This document shows, piece by piece, positions 1 through 6,050 of a stretch of 24,298 nucleotides of DNA (its first letter is position 1; each line of letters begins with the position of its first letter). A program made the translations under genes and the position numbers. Under the pieces are notes generated by a model, which saw only the letters and a list, made by a program, of their open reading frames with translations, did not search any database and had not been told where the DNA came from. The stretch spans positions 1 to 24,298 of the forward strand of contig NZ_JBMGQR010000066.1 of the NCBI RefSeq assembly GCF_049059935.1, given 5' to 3'. The DNA is from JAURVT01 sp049059935 (GTDB lineage: Bacteria > Actinomycetota > Actinomycetes > Propionibacteriales > Nocardioidaceae).

Positions 1-84
1 GGCGACGGTGAAGCGGAAGCCGACGCCCTGCACCCGCCCGCGGACGAGCACCTGCACCGCCGTGGTCTCGTCGTGGTCGCTCAT
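1..84 (-). CDS. acyP: Acylphosphatase, N-terminal part (gene runs off the left edge)
   Basis: The first 28 codons of a minus-strand gene start at ATG 84-82. The peptide contains VRGRVQGVGFR, the acylphosphatase signature; the Arg in GVGFR is the phosphate-binding catalytic residue of the family. Acylphosphatases are small (about 90 aa) cytosolic enzymes that hydrolyse acyl phosphates, so roughly two thirds of the gene, including the catalytic Asn, lies outside the window. There is no Shine-Dalgarno; a -10-like CACGAT (96-91) sits 6 nt before the ATG, which suggests a leaderless transcript. It is divergent from the mutarotase gene, 44 bp away. The family call is firm; completeness cannot be judged. 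Confidence 0.85.
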   Translation of the reverse strand, partial: MSDHDETTAVQVLVRGRVQGVGFRFTVA

Positions 85-90
85 CACCCC

Positions 91-96
91 ATCGTG
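91..96 (-). promoter_or_regulatory. Putative -10 box for leaderless acyP
   Basis: CACGAT read on the minus strand matches NANNNT and ends 6 nt before the acyP ATG. No convincing -35 or ribosome binding site is visible. Inferred from position and from the same arrangement at other starts in the window. Confidence 0.35.
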
Positions 97-116
97 CCCA
101 CACTGCTCACGCCACG

Positions 117-122
117 CATGAT
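117..122 (+). promoter_or_regulatory. Putative -10 box for leaderless mutarotase gene
   Basis: CATGAT (4/6 to TATAAT) is followed by six bases and then the ATG at 129, with no Shine-Dalgarno. This fits a transcript starting at or next to the start codon. No -35 element stands out. Confidence 0.4.
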
Positions 123-128
123 GGCCCG

Positions 129-1043
129 ATGACCGAGTCACCCACCGGGGCCCAGCACGAGATCGTCCACGGCGAGCACCGCGCCGTCGTCACCGAGCTC
201 GGTGCGGGCCTGCGGACCTACGAGGTGGGCGGACGGGCGGTCGTCGACGGGTACGGGGCCGACGAGACGCCCGCGTCCGGCCGCGGGCAGGTGCTGGTGC
301 CGTGGCCCAACCGGGTGGACGGCGGCCGCTACACCTTCGCCGGCACCGAGCACCAGCTGCCGATCACCGAGGTGGGCAAGGGCAACGCGAGCCACGGCCT
401 GCTGCGGTGGGTGGCGTGGCAGGTCCAGACCGCCGACGACGGCGCGTCGACCACCTCGCGGTACGTGCTGCGTCCGCAGCCGGGGTACCCGTTCACCGTC
501 GAGGTGACGCTCGTGCACGCCCTCGACGACGACGGCCTCACCGTCACCGCGACGCTGCGCAACGTCGGCACCGGCCCGGCGCCGGTGGGCATGGGGTTCC
601 ACCCGTACGTGGCGATCGGGGCGCCGCACGTCGACGACGTCGAGCTGACGCTGCCCGCCGGCCGCTACAGCGACGTCGACGAGCGGGGCATCCCCGGCGC
701 GGCCCACGACGTCGTGGGCTCGGCGTTCGACTTCACCAGCCCGAGGCCCGTCGGCGACACCGTGCTCGACACGCCGTTCACCGACCTGCGCCGTGACGAC
801 GACGGCCGCTGGCGCGTCCGCGTCGGACGCCCCGACGGCTCCGCGGTGACGGTGTGGGGCGACGAGACGTACGGCCACCTGCAGGTGTTCACCGCCGACG
901 CGTGGTCGGGTGGCGCGCCCCGGTCGGCGATCGCCGTCGAGCCCATGACCTGCCCGCCCAACGCCTTCGTCACCGGCGAGGGACGGGTCGTGCTCGAGCC
1001 CGGCGCCGCGTTGACGGGCAGCTGGGGCCTCACCCCGTCCTGA
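129..1043 (+). CDS. Aldose 1-epimerase family protein (mutarotase-like)
   Basis: A 304-aa cytosolic protein of the galactose-mutarotase superfamily, which interconverts alpha and beta anomers of sugars. Visible family landmarks are PWPNRVDGG near residues 58-66 (substrate-binding Asn/Arg), NASHGLLR near 86-93 with His89, GFHPYVAI near 157-164 with His158, and AVEPMTCPPNAF near 269-280 with Glu271, the likely catalytic base. His158 is the likely general acid. Length is normal for the family. The ATG at 129 has no ribosome binding site but follows a -10-like hexamer. It is monocistronic and convergent with the 198-aa gene, from which it is separated by a hairpin. The exact sugar substrate cannot be read; members of this subgroup are often annotated only as aldose 1-epimerase family. 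Confidence 0.9.
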   Translation: MTESPTGAQHEIVHGEHRAVVTELGAGLRTYEVGGRAVVDGYGADETPASGRGQVLVPWPNRVDGGRYTFAGTEHQLPITEVGKGNASHGLLRWVAWQVQTADDGASTTSRYVLRPQPGYPFTVEVTLVHALDDDGLTVTATLRNVGTGPAPVGMGFHPYVAIGAPHVDDVELTLPAGRYSDVDERGIPGAAHDVVGSAFDFTSPRPVGDTVLDTPFTDLRRDDDGRWRVRVGRPDGSAVTVWGDETYGHLQVFTADAWSGGAPRSAIAVEPMTCPPNAFVTGEGRVVLEPGAALTGSWGLTPS

Positions 1044-1056
1044 CGTCCTGCCGACC

Positions 1057-1098
1057 TGTCGGTGCGTGGTGATGCCGGAGCATCATGACGCACCGACA
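1057..1098. terminator. Bidirectional hairpin between convergent genes
   Basis: TGTCGGTGCGT (1057-1067) pairs perfectly with ACGCACCGACA (1088-1098). After one G-G mismatch, 1069-1075 pairs with 1080-1086 (one G-T wobble), leaving a CGGA tetraloop. It lies between the stops of the mutarotase (+, ends 1043) and the 198-aa gene (-, ends 1110). There is no T-tract on either side, as is common for actinobacterial terminators. Confidence 0.75.
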
Positions 1099-1109
1099 AG
1101 TCCGGGGGA

Positions 1110-1706
1110 TCAGTCGCAGACGCCGCAGGAGCCCGTCAGGGACATCTCGGTGAAGCAGCGCGGGCAGACGGTGCCGGTGCGGGCCTCCTCGATGCGGCGG
1201 GGCGTCGCGACGGTCGCCGCGGCCTTCGAGCGCGCGGCGCGGGCCGACGACTTCACGCCGGCGCCGCGGTGGACGTCGGGCACGCCGCCGTCGGACGGCA
1301 GCGACGCGCCGTGGCGCACGTAGCACTCCAGGCGCTGCTCGGCGGCGTGCTGCTCGACGTCGCCGACGAGCGGCGAGCCGTCGGGGCGCGCCGTGACGGC
1401 GTAGACGCCGAGCGCCAGGCCGTCGGTGCGGGTGCACAGCGACGTCAGCAGGGGCTCGCCGCGCTGGTGGCACTCGTGCGCCAGCAGGGCGAGGATGCGC
1501 TCGAGCCACATCGAGGCTGGCGTGCGGGTGCGGACGCCGGAGCGTGCCTGCACCTGCTTGGCGAGCTCGCCCTCGTCGATGGCGGCGTGGTAGCGGCCTG
1601 CCGTCTCGCGCAGGACGTCGCGCGCGGCGCGGACCCACAGCTCGGCGGCGGTGGCGAAGGGCACAGGTGCCCCATCGCCGATCCGGAACGTCCCGGACGT
1701 GCTCAT
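1110..1706 (-). CDS. Uncharacterised protein with C-terminal zinc ribbon
   Basis: A 198-aa cytosolic protein. I recognise the general pattern (AEL..AARDVL, YHAAIDEGELAKQVQ, ECHQRGEPLLTSLCTR, RLECYVRHGASLP) as that of a conserved actinobacterial protein of unknown function, but I cannot give a role. The C-terminus has CPRCF then CGVCD (about residues 184-198), two CxxC pairs that should bind one zinc and suggest nucleic-acid or protein contact. A basic, Ala/Arg-rich linker (about 150-175) joins it to the folded N-terminal part. The ATG at 1706 is preceded by GAGGAGG, a strong ribosome binding site. Upstream lie a -10-like TAGGTT (1754-1749) and a perfect palindrome. It is transcribed alone and ends at the convergent hairpin. 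Confidence 0.75.
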   Translation of the reverse strand: MSTSGTFRIGDGAPVPFATAAELWVRAARDVLRETAGRYHAAIDEGELAKQVQARSGVRTRTPASMWLERILALLAHECHQRGEPLLTSLCTRTDGLALGVYAVTARPDGSPLVGDVEQHAAEQRLECYVRHGASLPSDGGVPDVHRGAGVKSSARAARSKAAATVATPRRIEEARTGTVCPRCFTEMSLTGSCGVCD

Positions 1707-1721
1707 GTACCTCCTCGGTCG

Positions 1722-1743
1722 GGGCGCACCGATCGGTGCGCCC
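1722..1743. promoter_or_regulatory. Perfect 22-bp palindrome, candidate operator
   Basis: The 22 bases read identically on both strands, centred on CCGATCGG with outer arms GGGCGCA/TGCGCCC. It lies 16 nt upstream of the 198-aa gene's start codon. If TAGGTT (1754-1749) is the -10 box, it covers the transcription start and first bases of the RNA. It could be a dimer-binding operator or form a cruciform/RNA hairpin in the leader. Confidence 0.55.
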
Positions 1744-1748
1744 GCGCG

Positions 1749-1754
1749 AACCTA
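1749..1754 (-). promoter_or_regulatory. Putative -10 box of the 198-aa gene
   Basis: TAGGTT on the minus strand matches TANNNT and would start transcription near 1742, at the edge of the palindrome. The -35 region is not recognisable. Confidence 0.4.
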
Positions 1755-1839
1755 TCCGACGGCGGCGAGCCGCCAGGGTGGGGGAGAGGGGGGTCCCTCG
1801 GCCCGGGGGCGTGCTACGGGCCGCACCCGCCCCCGGACG

Positions 1840-1880
1840 CACGAGACCCCCGCTCGCCAGTGGCGAGCGGGGGTCTCGTG
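1840..1880 (-). terminator. Strong hairpin terminator of the cold-shock gene
   Basis: A perfect 19-bp inverted repeat (1840-1858 with 1862-1880, stem core GAGACCCCCGCTCG) with a 3-nt loop begins 5 nt beyond the csp stop codon. No T-tract follows on the minus strand. Its position and stability make it the csp terminator. Confidence 0.85.
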
Positions 1881-1885
1881 GTGGA

Positions 1886-2086
1886 TCAGATGGGGCGAAC
1901 GTTCTCCGCCTGCAGGCCCTTCTGGCCGCGGGTGACGTCGAACTCGACGCGCTGGTTGTCCTCGAGCGTGCGGAAGCCCTCAGCGGCGATGCCGGTGAAG
2001 TGGACGAAGACGTCCTCGCCCTCGTCCTGGTTGATGAAGCCGAAGCCCTTCTCGGCGTTGAAGAACTTCACGGTGCCTTGTGCCAT
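1886..2086 (-). CDS. cspA: Cold-shock protein (CspA family)
   Basis: A 66-aa single-domain cold-shock protein, a small OB-fold RNA/ssDNA chaperone. The RNP1 motif KGFGFI (about residues 13-18) and RNP2 motif VFVHF (about 30-34) are both intact, and the ends (MAQGTVKFFNAEKG, LQAENVRPI) are typical. The start is ATG 2086; an open frame continues six codons upstream but the family always begins MA.GTVK. Only a modest ribosome binding site (GTGAGAGA) precedes it. The gene has its own terminator and a long, comparatively AT-richer leader, as expected for cold-inducible csp mRNAs. It is monocistronic. Confidence 0.97.
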   Translation of the reverse strand: MAQGTVKFFNAEKGFGFINQDEGEDVFVHFTGIAAEGFRTLEDNQRVEFDVTRGQKGLQAENVRPI

Positions 2087-2252
2087 GGAAATAAAGTCTC
2101 TCACTGGTTATCGGTTCGTGGCGGTCAGTTCGACCGCCCACGGAACTGCTGCTCTGACGAACCGTCAGTCCCTCGCGGGTCCGATGTCGGAACGTCGTCG
2201 CGGTCTGATGACCGCGGAGGTTGAGGCGAGTGTGTCGTTCGCCCTGCAGCCC
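2087..2252 (-). promoter_or_regulatory. Long 5' leader of cspA
   Basis: There is no gene between the cspA start and the promoter-like TACGCT (2264-2259), giving a predicted leader of about 165 nt. It contains short inverted repeats such as TGACG-GTT-CGTCA and an unusually AT-rich stretch just before the start codon. Long structured leaders are a known feature of cold-shock genes; a regulatory role here is inferred. Confidence 0.4.
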
Positions 2253-2258
2253 ACGGCA

Positions 2259-2289
2259 AGCGTAGCACCCTGCAGGGGGGCTGGAACAA
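2259..2289 (-). promoter_or_regulatory. Putative cspA promoter
   Basis: On the minus strand, TTGTTC (2289-2284) and TACGCT (2264-2259) are separated by 19 bp; a weaker GTTCCA (2287-2282) gives 17 bp. The -10 fits TANNNT. This is a guess from pattern. Confidence 0.35.
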
Positions 2290-2353
2290 CGCGTGACGTG
2301 GCCCTCCTGGCGCGTCGCCGTCCGCGGACGAAAGGGACATGCCGGGCCGGCCC

Positions 2354-2749
2354 TCAGACGTCGCCGCGACGCTCCAGCTCGGCGAGCCGCCGAGCCGGGG
2401 CGACGGTGCGGTAGGCGTCCTCGACGACCTCCTCGACCAGCGTCCAGTCCGGTCCGTCGCGACCCTCGACGACGAGCCGCATCCCCACCCAGCCGCGCCC
2501 GCCGACGTACGGCGGCACGAAGAACACGGCCGGATCGGTCGCGACGAGCTCGGCCTGGTCGCCGGGCGGGGCAGCGCACCACAGGCCGACGACGCCGTCG
2601 CCGTGGTGGTCGTCCACCCACGACGCGAACATCGGTCCGACGAAGAAGCCGGGCGAGCCGTGGCTCCGGCGCTCGGTGGCGCCGGGGAGGGCGAGACAGA
2701 GCCGACGCACCCGGGGGAGGAGCGCGTCGGCCCTGTCGTCTGGGTCCAT
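2354..2749 (-). CDS. MmcQ/YjbR-family protein
   Basis: A 131-aa cytosolic protein of the MmcQ/YjbR fold (often labelled DNA-binding, although the molecular role is not settled). Family features are the N-terminal helix with LCLALPGATERRSHGSPGF (about residues 17-35), a central strand with GLWCAAPPGDQAELVATDP, and the PPYVGGRGWVGMRL segment near 79-92. Length is normal. The ATG at 2749 lacks a Shine-Dalgarno, but TACCGT lies 6 nt upstream, so translation from a leaderless mRNA is likely. The upstream htrA-like gene is on the same strand 39 bp away, so read-through is also possible. A GGGCCGGCCC palindrome abuts the stop. Confidence 0.85.
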   Translation of the reverse strand: MDPDDRADALLPRVRRLCLALPGATERRSHGSPGFFVGPMFASWVDDHHGDGVVGLWCAAPPGDQAELVATDPAVFFVPPYVGGRGWVGMRLVVEGRDGPDWTLVEEVVEDAYRTVAPARRLAELERRGDV

Positions 2750-2755
2750 CCGCCG

Positions 2756-2761
2756 ACGGTA
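2756..2761 (-). promoter_or_regulatory. Putative -10 box for leaderless MmcQ/YjbR gene
   Basis: TACCGT (TANNNT) on the minus strand ends 6 nt before the ATG at 2749. No ribosome binding site is present. Confidence 0.4.
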
Positions 2762-2788
2762 TGACGGGTGGAGGTGGGGAGGGAAGCC

Positions 2789-4033
2789 TCAGGCCGCGGG
2801 GCCCTCCGCGAGGGTCACGGTCGTGGAGTCCTCGGCTCCCGTGGCGTCGCGCCAGGTGACGCGGACCCGGTCACCGGGCTGGTGGGTCGCGATGGCCGAC
2901 GAGAGCGACTCGGCGTCGCTGACGTCGGTGCCGCCGACGGCGGTGACGGTGTCGCCCGCGACGAGCCCGGCGTCGGCCGCCGCGGAGCCGTCGACGACCC
3001 CGGCGATGGTGGCGCCGTCGGTGCCGGTGGTCTCGTTGGAGAGCTCGACGCCGAGGAAGGCGGGGTAGCCGAGCGTGGTGCCGTCGCCGGCCCTGCCCGC
3101 GTCGATCTGGTCGACGATCCTCAGCGCGGTGGTGATGGGGACGGCGTAGCCGGTGGTGGCGCCCGAGCCCACCGAGGCGGCGGTGTCGATGCCGACGACT
3201 TCGTTGTCGGCGTCGTAGAGCGGTCCGCCGGAGTCGCCGGACTGGATGTCGGCGTCCACCTCGATCAGCCCGGTGAGCGACTCGCCCTCGGTCGATCCCT
3301 CGGACTGGGTGGTGATCGACTGGTCGAGACCGGTGACGGTGCCCGCCGCGGCGCTGGACGAGCCTCCGTCGCCGCCCGCGTTGCCGACGCCGGTGACGTC
3401 GTCGCCCACCGCCAGGTCGCCCGACGTGTCGAGGTCGACGGTGTCGAGGCCCGAGGCGTCCTCCAGCCGCAGGACGGCGATGTCGGCGGAGTCGTTGGAG
3501 CCGACGAGCTCGGCGGTGTACTCCTGCTGGGTCGAGACCACGACCACCTTGATCGACGTGGCGCCCTCGATGACGTGGTGGTTGGTGAGGATCGTGCCGC
3601 CCGAGGTCAGCACCATGCCGGTGCCCGCGGCCTGCGAGCCGTCCGACAGGGTCGTGTAGATGTCGACGACGCCCACCTCCTGCTCGTCGGTGGCGTCGGT
3701 CGCGGTGGTGTCGGTGGAGTCCTGCCCGGAGAAGAAGCGGCCGCTCGGGTCGCCGGTGGCGCCGCCGAGGCCGGGCCCGGTGACGCCGTCCTGACGGGTC
3801 GCGCCGCCGTACGTGCCCTGCGCCTGCGAGGTGCCGGGCTGCGCGGCGGTGGTGCTGCCGGACGTCAGGGCGTGGACGCCGAACGCCGCCCCGCCCGTCG
3901 CGAGGGCGCCGACGAGGGCCCCGGCCAGGACCAGGCCCACGGCCTGACGGCGTCCCGGGTGCCGGTGCGCCGGCGGGGTGGGCTGCGGCCCGAAGGGCTG
4001 GAAGGGGGGATGGATCTGCTCGGCGGTCGGCAT
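2789..4033 (-). CDS. HtrA/DegP-type trypsin-like serine protease with PDZ domain
   Basis: A 414-aa membrane-anchored protease for extracytoplasmic protein quality control. A short cytosolic Pro/Gln-rich tail (1-30) precedes one membrane segment (about 31-51, AVGLVLAGALVGALATGGAA), then a Gly/Thr-rich linker. The trypsin-like domain shows the complete triad: His153 in TNHHVIEG, Asp184 in SADIAVL and Ser268 in SGDSGGPL. A PDZ domain follows (about 325-410, with GLVAGDTVTAVGG), likely for substrate recognition. I chose ATG 4033 because GAGGAG lies 10 nt upstream; an in-frame GTG at 4084 would add 17 residues with no better ribosome binding site. It is monocistronic or loosely followed by the MmcQ/YjbR gene. 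Confidence 0.92.
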   Translation of the reverse strand: MPTAEQIHPPFQPFGPQPTPPAHRHPGRRQAVGLVLAGALVGALATGGAAFGVHALTSGSTTAAQPGTSQAQGTYGGATRQDGVTGPGLGGATGDPSGRFFSGQDSTDTTATDATDEQEVGVVDIYTTLSDGSQAAGTGMVLTSGGTILTNHHVIEGATSIKVVVVSTQQEYTAELVGSNDSADIAVLRLEDASGLDTVDLDTSGDLAVGDDVTGVGNAGGDGGSSSAAAGTVTGLDQSITTQSEGSTEGESLTGLIEVDADIQSGDSGGPLYDADNEVVGIDTAASVGSGATTGYAVPITTALRIVDQIDAGRAGDGTTLGYPAFLGVELSNETTGTDGATIAGVVDGSAAADAGLVAGDTVTAVGGTDVSDAESLSSAIATHQPGDRVRVTWRDATGAEDSTTVTLAEGPAA

Positions 4034-4136
4034 GCGGGTGCGTCTCCTCGGGTCGGTCTCACCGTCTCGATCGAGTCTGCTCACGCAGTCCGCGAAACCG
4101 CTGAGCCCTGCCTGCGAACCTGCTGAGAGACGCGGA

Positions 4137-4170
4137 CGGGCCCCGCCTCCCAGGAGGGAGACGGGGCCCG
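4137..4170 (-). terminator. Hairpin terminator of the sugar-ABC ATPase gene
   Basis: CGGGCCCCG (4137-4145) pairs with CGGGGCCCG (4162-4170), with an inner CTCCC/GGGAG stem (4147-4151 with 4156-4160) and an AGGA loop. It lies 20 nt beyond the stop codon at 4191. No T-tract. Confidence 0.8.
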
Positions 4171-4190
4171 GACGGGGTGCGGCCGCGGTG

Positions 4191-5270
4191 TCAGTAGCGC
4201 TCGCCGGTCTTGGCCGAGAACACGTGCAGGCGCTCGGGGGAGGCCGTGACGTGGAAGGTGTCGCCCTTCATCGGGGGCTTGCGGCCGTCGACGCGCACCA
4301 CGATGTCGGCGCCGTCGTCGATGCCGCCGATGCGGCCGAACACGAACGCGTCGGCGCCGAGCTCCTCGACCACGACGACCTCGACGGGCAGGCCGTGGTC
4401 GGCGATCTCGAGGTCCTCCGGACGCATGCCGATGGTGATGTCCTTCGCACCCTCGGTGTCGGCGGCGCTGCGGTGACGACGCTCGACCTCGAACGGTTGG
4501 CCACCGATCGTCACCTGGTCGCCGTTGATCTTGGCGTCGAACAGGTTCATCTGCGGCGAGCCGATGAAGCCGGCGACGAACGCGTTGGCGGGGTGGTCGT
4601 ACATCGTGCGCGGGGTGTCGCACTGCTGGAGCACGCCGCCCTTGAGCACCGCGACGCGGTCGCCCATCGTCAGGGCCTCGGTCTGGTCGTGGGTGACGTA
4701 GACCGTGGTGGTGCCGAGACGACGCTGGAGCGCCGCGATCTGGGTGCGGGTCTGCACGCGCAGCTTGGCGTCGAGGTTCGACAGCGGCTCGTCCATGAGG
4801 AACACCTGGGGGCTGCGGACGATCGCGCGGCCCATCGCGACGCGCTGGCGCTGTCCACCGGACAGGGCCTTGGGCTTGCGGTCGAGGTAGTCGGTGAGGT
4901 CGAGCATCTTGGCGGCCTCGGTGACGCGCTCGCGGATCTCGCTCTTGGACTTGCCGGCGATCTTGAGCGCGAAGCCCATGTTGTCGGCGACGCTCATGTG
5001 CGGGTAGAGCGCGTAGTTCTGGAACACCATCGCGATGTCGCGGTCCTTCGCCGGGACGTCGGTGACGTTGCGGTCGCCGATGCGGATGGCGCCGCCGTCG
5101 ATCTCCTCCAGGCCCGCGAGCATGCGGAGCGAGGTGGACTTGCCGCAGCCCGAGGGGCCGACGAGGACGACGAACTCGCCGTCCGCGATGTCGAGGTCGA
5201 GGCCGTCGACCGCGGGGGTCTCGCTGCCCGGGTAGACGCGGGTGGCGTTGTCGAAGGTGACAGAGGACAT
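4191..5270 (-). CDS. ugpC: Stand-alone sugar ABC transporter ATPase (UgpC/MsmX type)
   Basis: A 359-aa ATPase of the carbohydrate-uptake (CUT1) class. Walker A GPSGCGKS is at 38-45, the Q-loop Gln at 84, signature LSGGQ at 136-140, Walker B VFLMDEP around 156-162 and switch His at 194. The C-terminal half has the MalK-like regulatory OB domain (from about 235, including MNLFDAKI and GMRPEDLEI). Full length and all catalytic residues are present. No permease or sugar-binding gene is near it, so it is probably a shared ATPase serving several sugar importers, as known for MsmX. ATG 5270 has GAAGGGAAGG upstream. Two Crp/GlxR-like sites lie in its upstream region. It is monocistronic with its own terminator. 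Confidence 0.93.
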   Translation of the reverse strand: MSSVTFDNATRVYPGSETPAVDGLDLDIADGEFVVLVGPSGCGKSTSLRMLAGLEEIDGGAIRIGDRNVTDVPAKDRDIAMVFQNYALYPHMSVADNMGFALKIAGKSKSEIRERVTEAAKMLDLTDYLDRKPKALSGGQRQRVAMGRAIVRSPQVFLMDEPLSNLDAKLRVQTRTQIAALQRRLGTTTVYVTHDQTEALTMGDRVAVLKGGVLQQCDTPRTMYDHPANAFVAGFIGSPQMNLFDAKINGDQVTIGGQPFEVERRHRSAADTEGAKDITIGMRPEDLEIADHGLPVEVVVVEELGADAFVFGRIGGIDDGADIVVRVDGRKPPMKGDTFHVTASPERLHVFSAKTGERY

Positions 5271-5335
5271 GTCGGAACCTTCCCTTCACCGGCAGGTACG
5301 TGCCGGACGATCCGTCGTAAAGGAGCGCCCACGAG

Positions 5336-5351
5336 TGTGAGCGGGGTCATC
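5336..5351. promoter_or_regulatory. Candidate Crp/GlxR-type site
   Basis: TGTGA-N6-TCATC resembles the Crp-family consensus TGTGA-N6-TCACA (8 of 10). It lies about 66-81 bp upstream of the ABC ATPase start. Pattern match only. Confidence 0.3.
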
Positions 5352-5363
5352 CTCGCACGCACG

Positions 5364-5379
5364 GGTGACCTGTGTCACG
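5364..5379. promoter_or_regulatory. Candidate Crp/GlxR-type site
   Basis: GGTGA-N6-TCACG (8 of 10 to TGTGA-N6-TCACA, symmetrical) is centred 28 bp from the preceding site, upstream of the sugar-ABC ATPase gene and between it and the HAD-like gene. Crp/GlxR control of sugar uptake genes is well known in actinobacteria; use of this site is inferred. Confidence 0.45.
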
Positions 5380-5419
5380 GGCGGTCGACGGACCGGTCGG
5401 GGCTGTCGGCGGCGCGTGC

Positions 5420-5425
5420 CAGCAT
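5420..5425 (+). promoter_or_regulatory. Putative -10 box for leaderless HAD-like gene
   Basis: CAGCAT ends 6 nt before ATG 5432. The intervening GGAGCC contains GGAG but too close to the ATG to act as a normal ribosome binding site, so leaderless initiation is favoured. Confidence 0.35.
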
Positions 5426-5431
5426 GGAGCC

Positions 5432-6037
5432 ATGACGAGCCCGGCCTACGACGAGCGGCTGCTGGCCGACGTCGGTCGCCCGCTGGTGGGCATCGACGTC
5501 GACGGGGTGCTCAACGCGCTGGGCGACGACCTCGACCCCGAGCTCTACCGCACCCACCGCGTGCTGCTGTACCGGATCCAGCTGCGCGCCGACCTCCTGG
5601 CGGTGGTCCAGCCGCTGCTCGACGTCGCCGCCGTCGGTGGGTGCGACCTGTTCTGGGCGAGCATGTGGGAGGGCGCCGCCGCCTGGGAGCTGGCCCCGCT
5701 CGTGGGCTTCGGAGCCGACTGGCCGCACCTGCCCTTCACCCGTCCGGACGACCGGTCGACGGTGGAGGAGCGGCGGGCCTACCAGGACCGCGTCCACGCC
5801 TTCGCCGCCGAGGGCGTGTACTTCAAGAGCCCGTACGTCGGCGACCTCGCCGCCGCGGCGCGTCGCCCGATCGTCTGGGTCGACGACGAGGTCGGGGTCG
5901 ACGACGAGCGCTACTTCGCGTCCCGCGACGACGTCCCCGCCCCGGTGCGGTGCGTCGCCACGGACGGGCGCACCGGCATCGGCCCCCGCGAGGTCGCCGA
6001 GGTCGTCCGGCTCGTCGAGCTCCTCGCGTCGCCCTGA
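5432..6037 (+). CDS. HAD-like domain protein
   Basis: A 201-aa cytosolic protein. GIDVDGVLNAL (about residues 20-30) matches HAD motif I (DxDG), with the first Asp as likely nucleophile, and VWVDDEVGVDDERYF near the C-terminal half fits the acidic motif IV region binding Mg. The central part (CDLFWASMWEGAAAWE) resembles actinobacterial HAD-like proteins annotated only as hypothetical. Substrate is unknown; small-molecule phosphatase is the cautious guess. An in-frame ATG 20 codons upstream exists, but ATG 5432 leaves the HAD domain intact and is preceded by a -10-like box. Its TGA lies in one arm of a hairpin shared with the convergent DMT gene. Confidence 0.75.
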   Translation: MTSPAYDERLLADVGRPLVGIDVDGVLNALGDDLDPELYRTHRVLLYRIQLRADLLAVVQPLLDVAAVGGCDLFWASMWEGAAAWELAPLVGFGADWPHLPFTRPDDRSTVEERRAYQDRVHAFAAEGVYFKSPYVGDLAAAARRPIVWVDDEVGVDDERYFASRDDVPAPVRCVATDGRTGIGPREVAEVVRLVELLASP

Positions 6038-6050
6038 CCTGGTGGTCAGG
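6033..6050. terminator. Compact bidirectional hairpin containing both stop codons
   Basis: CCTGACC (6033-6039) pairs perfectly with GGTCAGG (6044-6050) around a TGGT loop. The TGA of the HAD-like gene (6035-6037) is in the left arm and the TGA of the convergent DMT gene (TCA 6046-6048) in the right arm. A 7-bp stem is short, so terminator strength is uncertain. Confidence 0.5.

Noticed and set aside
2319..2353. Palindromes CGTCCGCGGACG and GGGCCGGCCC downstream of the MmcQ/YjbR gene as a designed terminator
   Set aside because: Both are short, loopless palindromes that occur easily in GC-rich DNA; too weak to call.
4082..4084. GTG 4084 as the start of the HtrA-type protease
   Set aside because: ATG 4033 has GAGGAG upstream and gives the usual short cytosolic tail; the extra 17 residues are Arg/Asp-rich and not supported.
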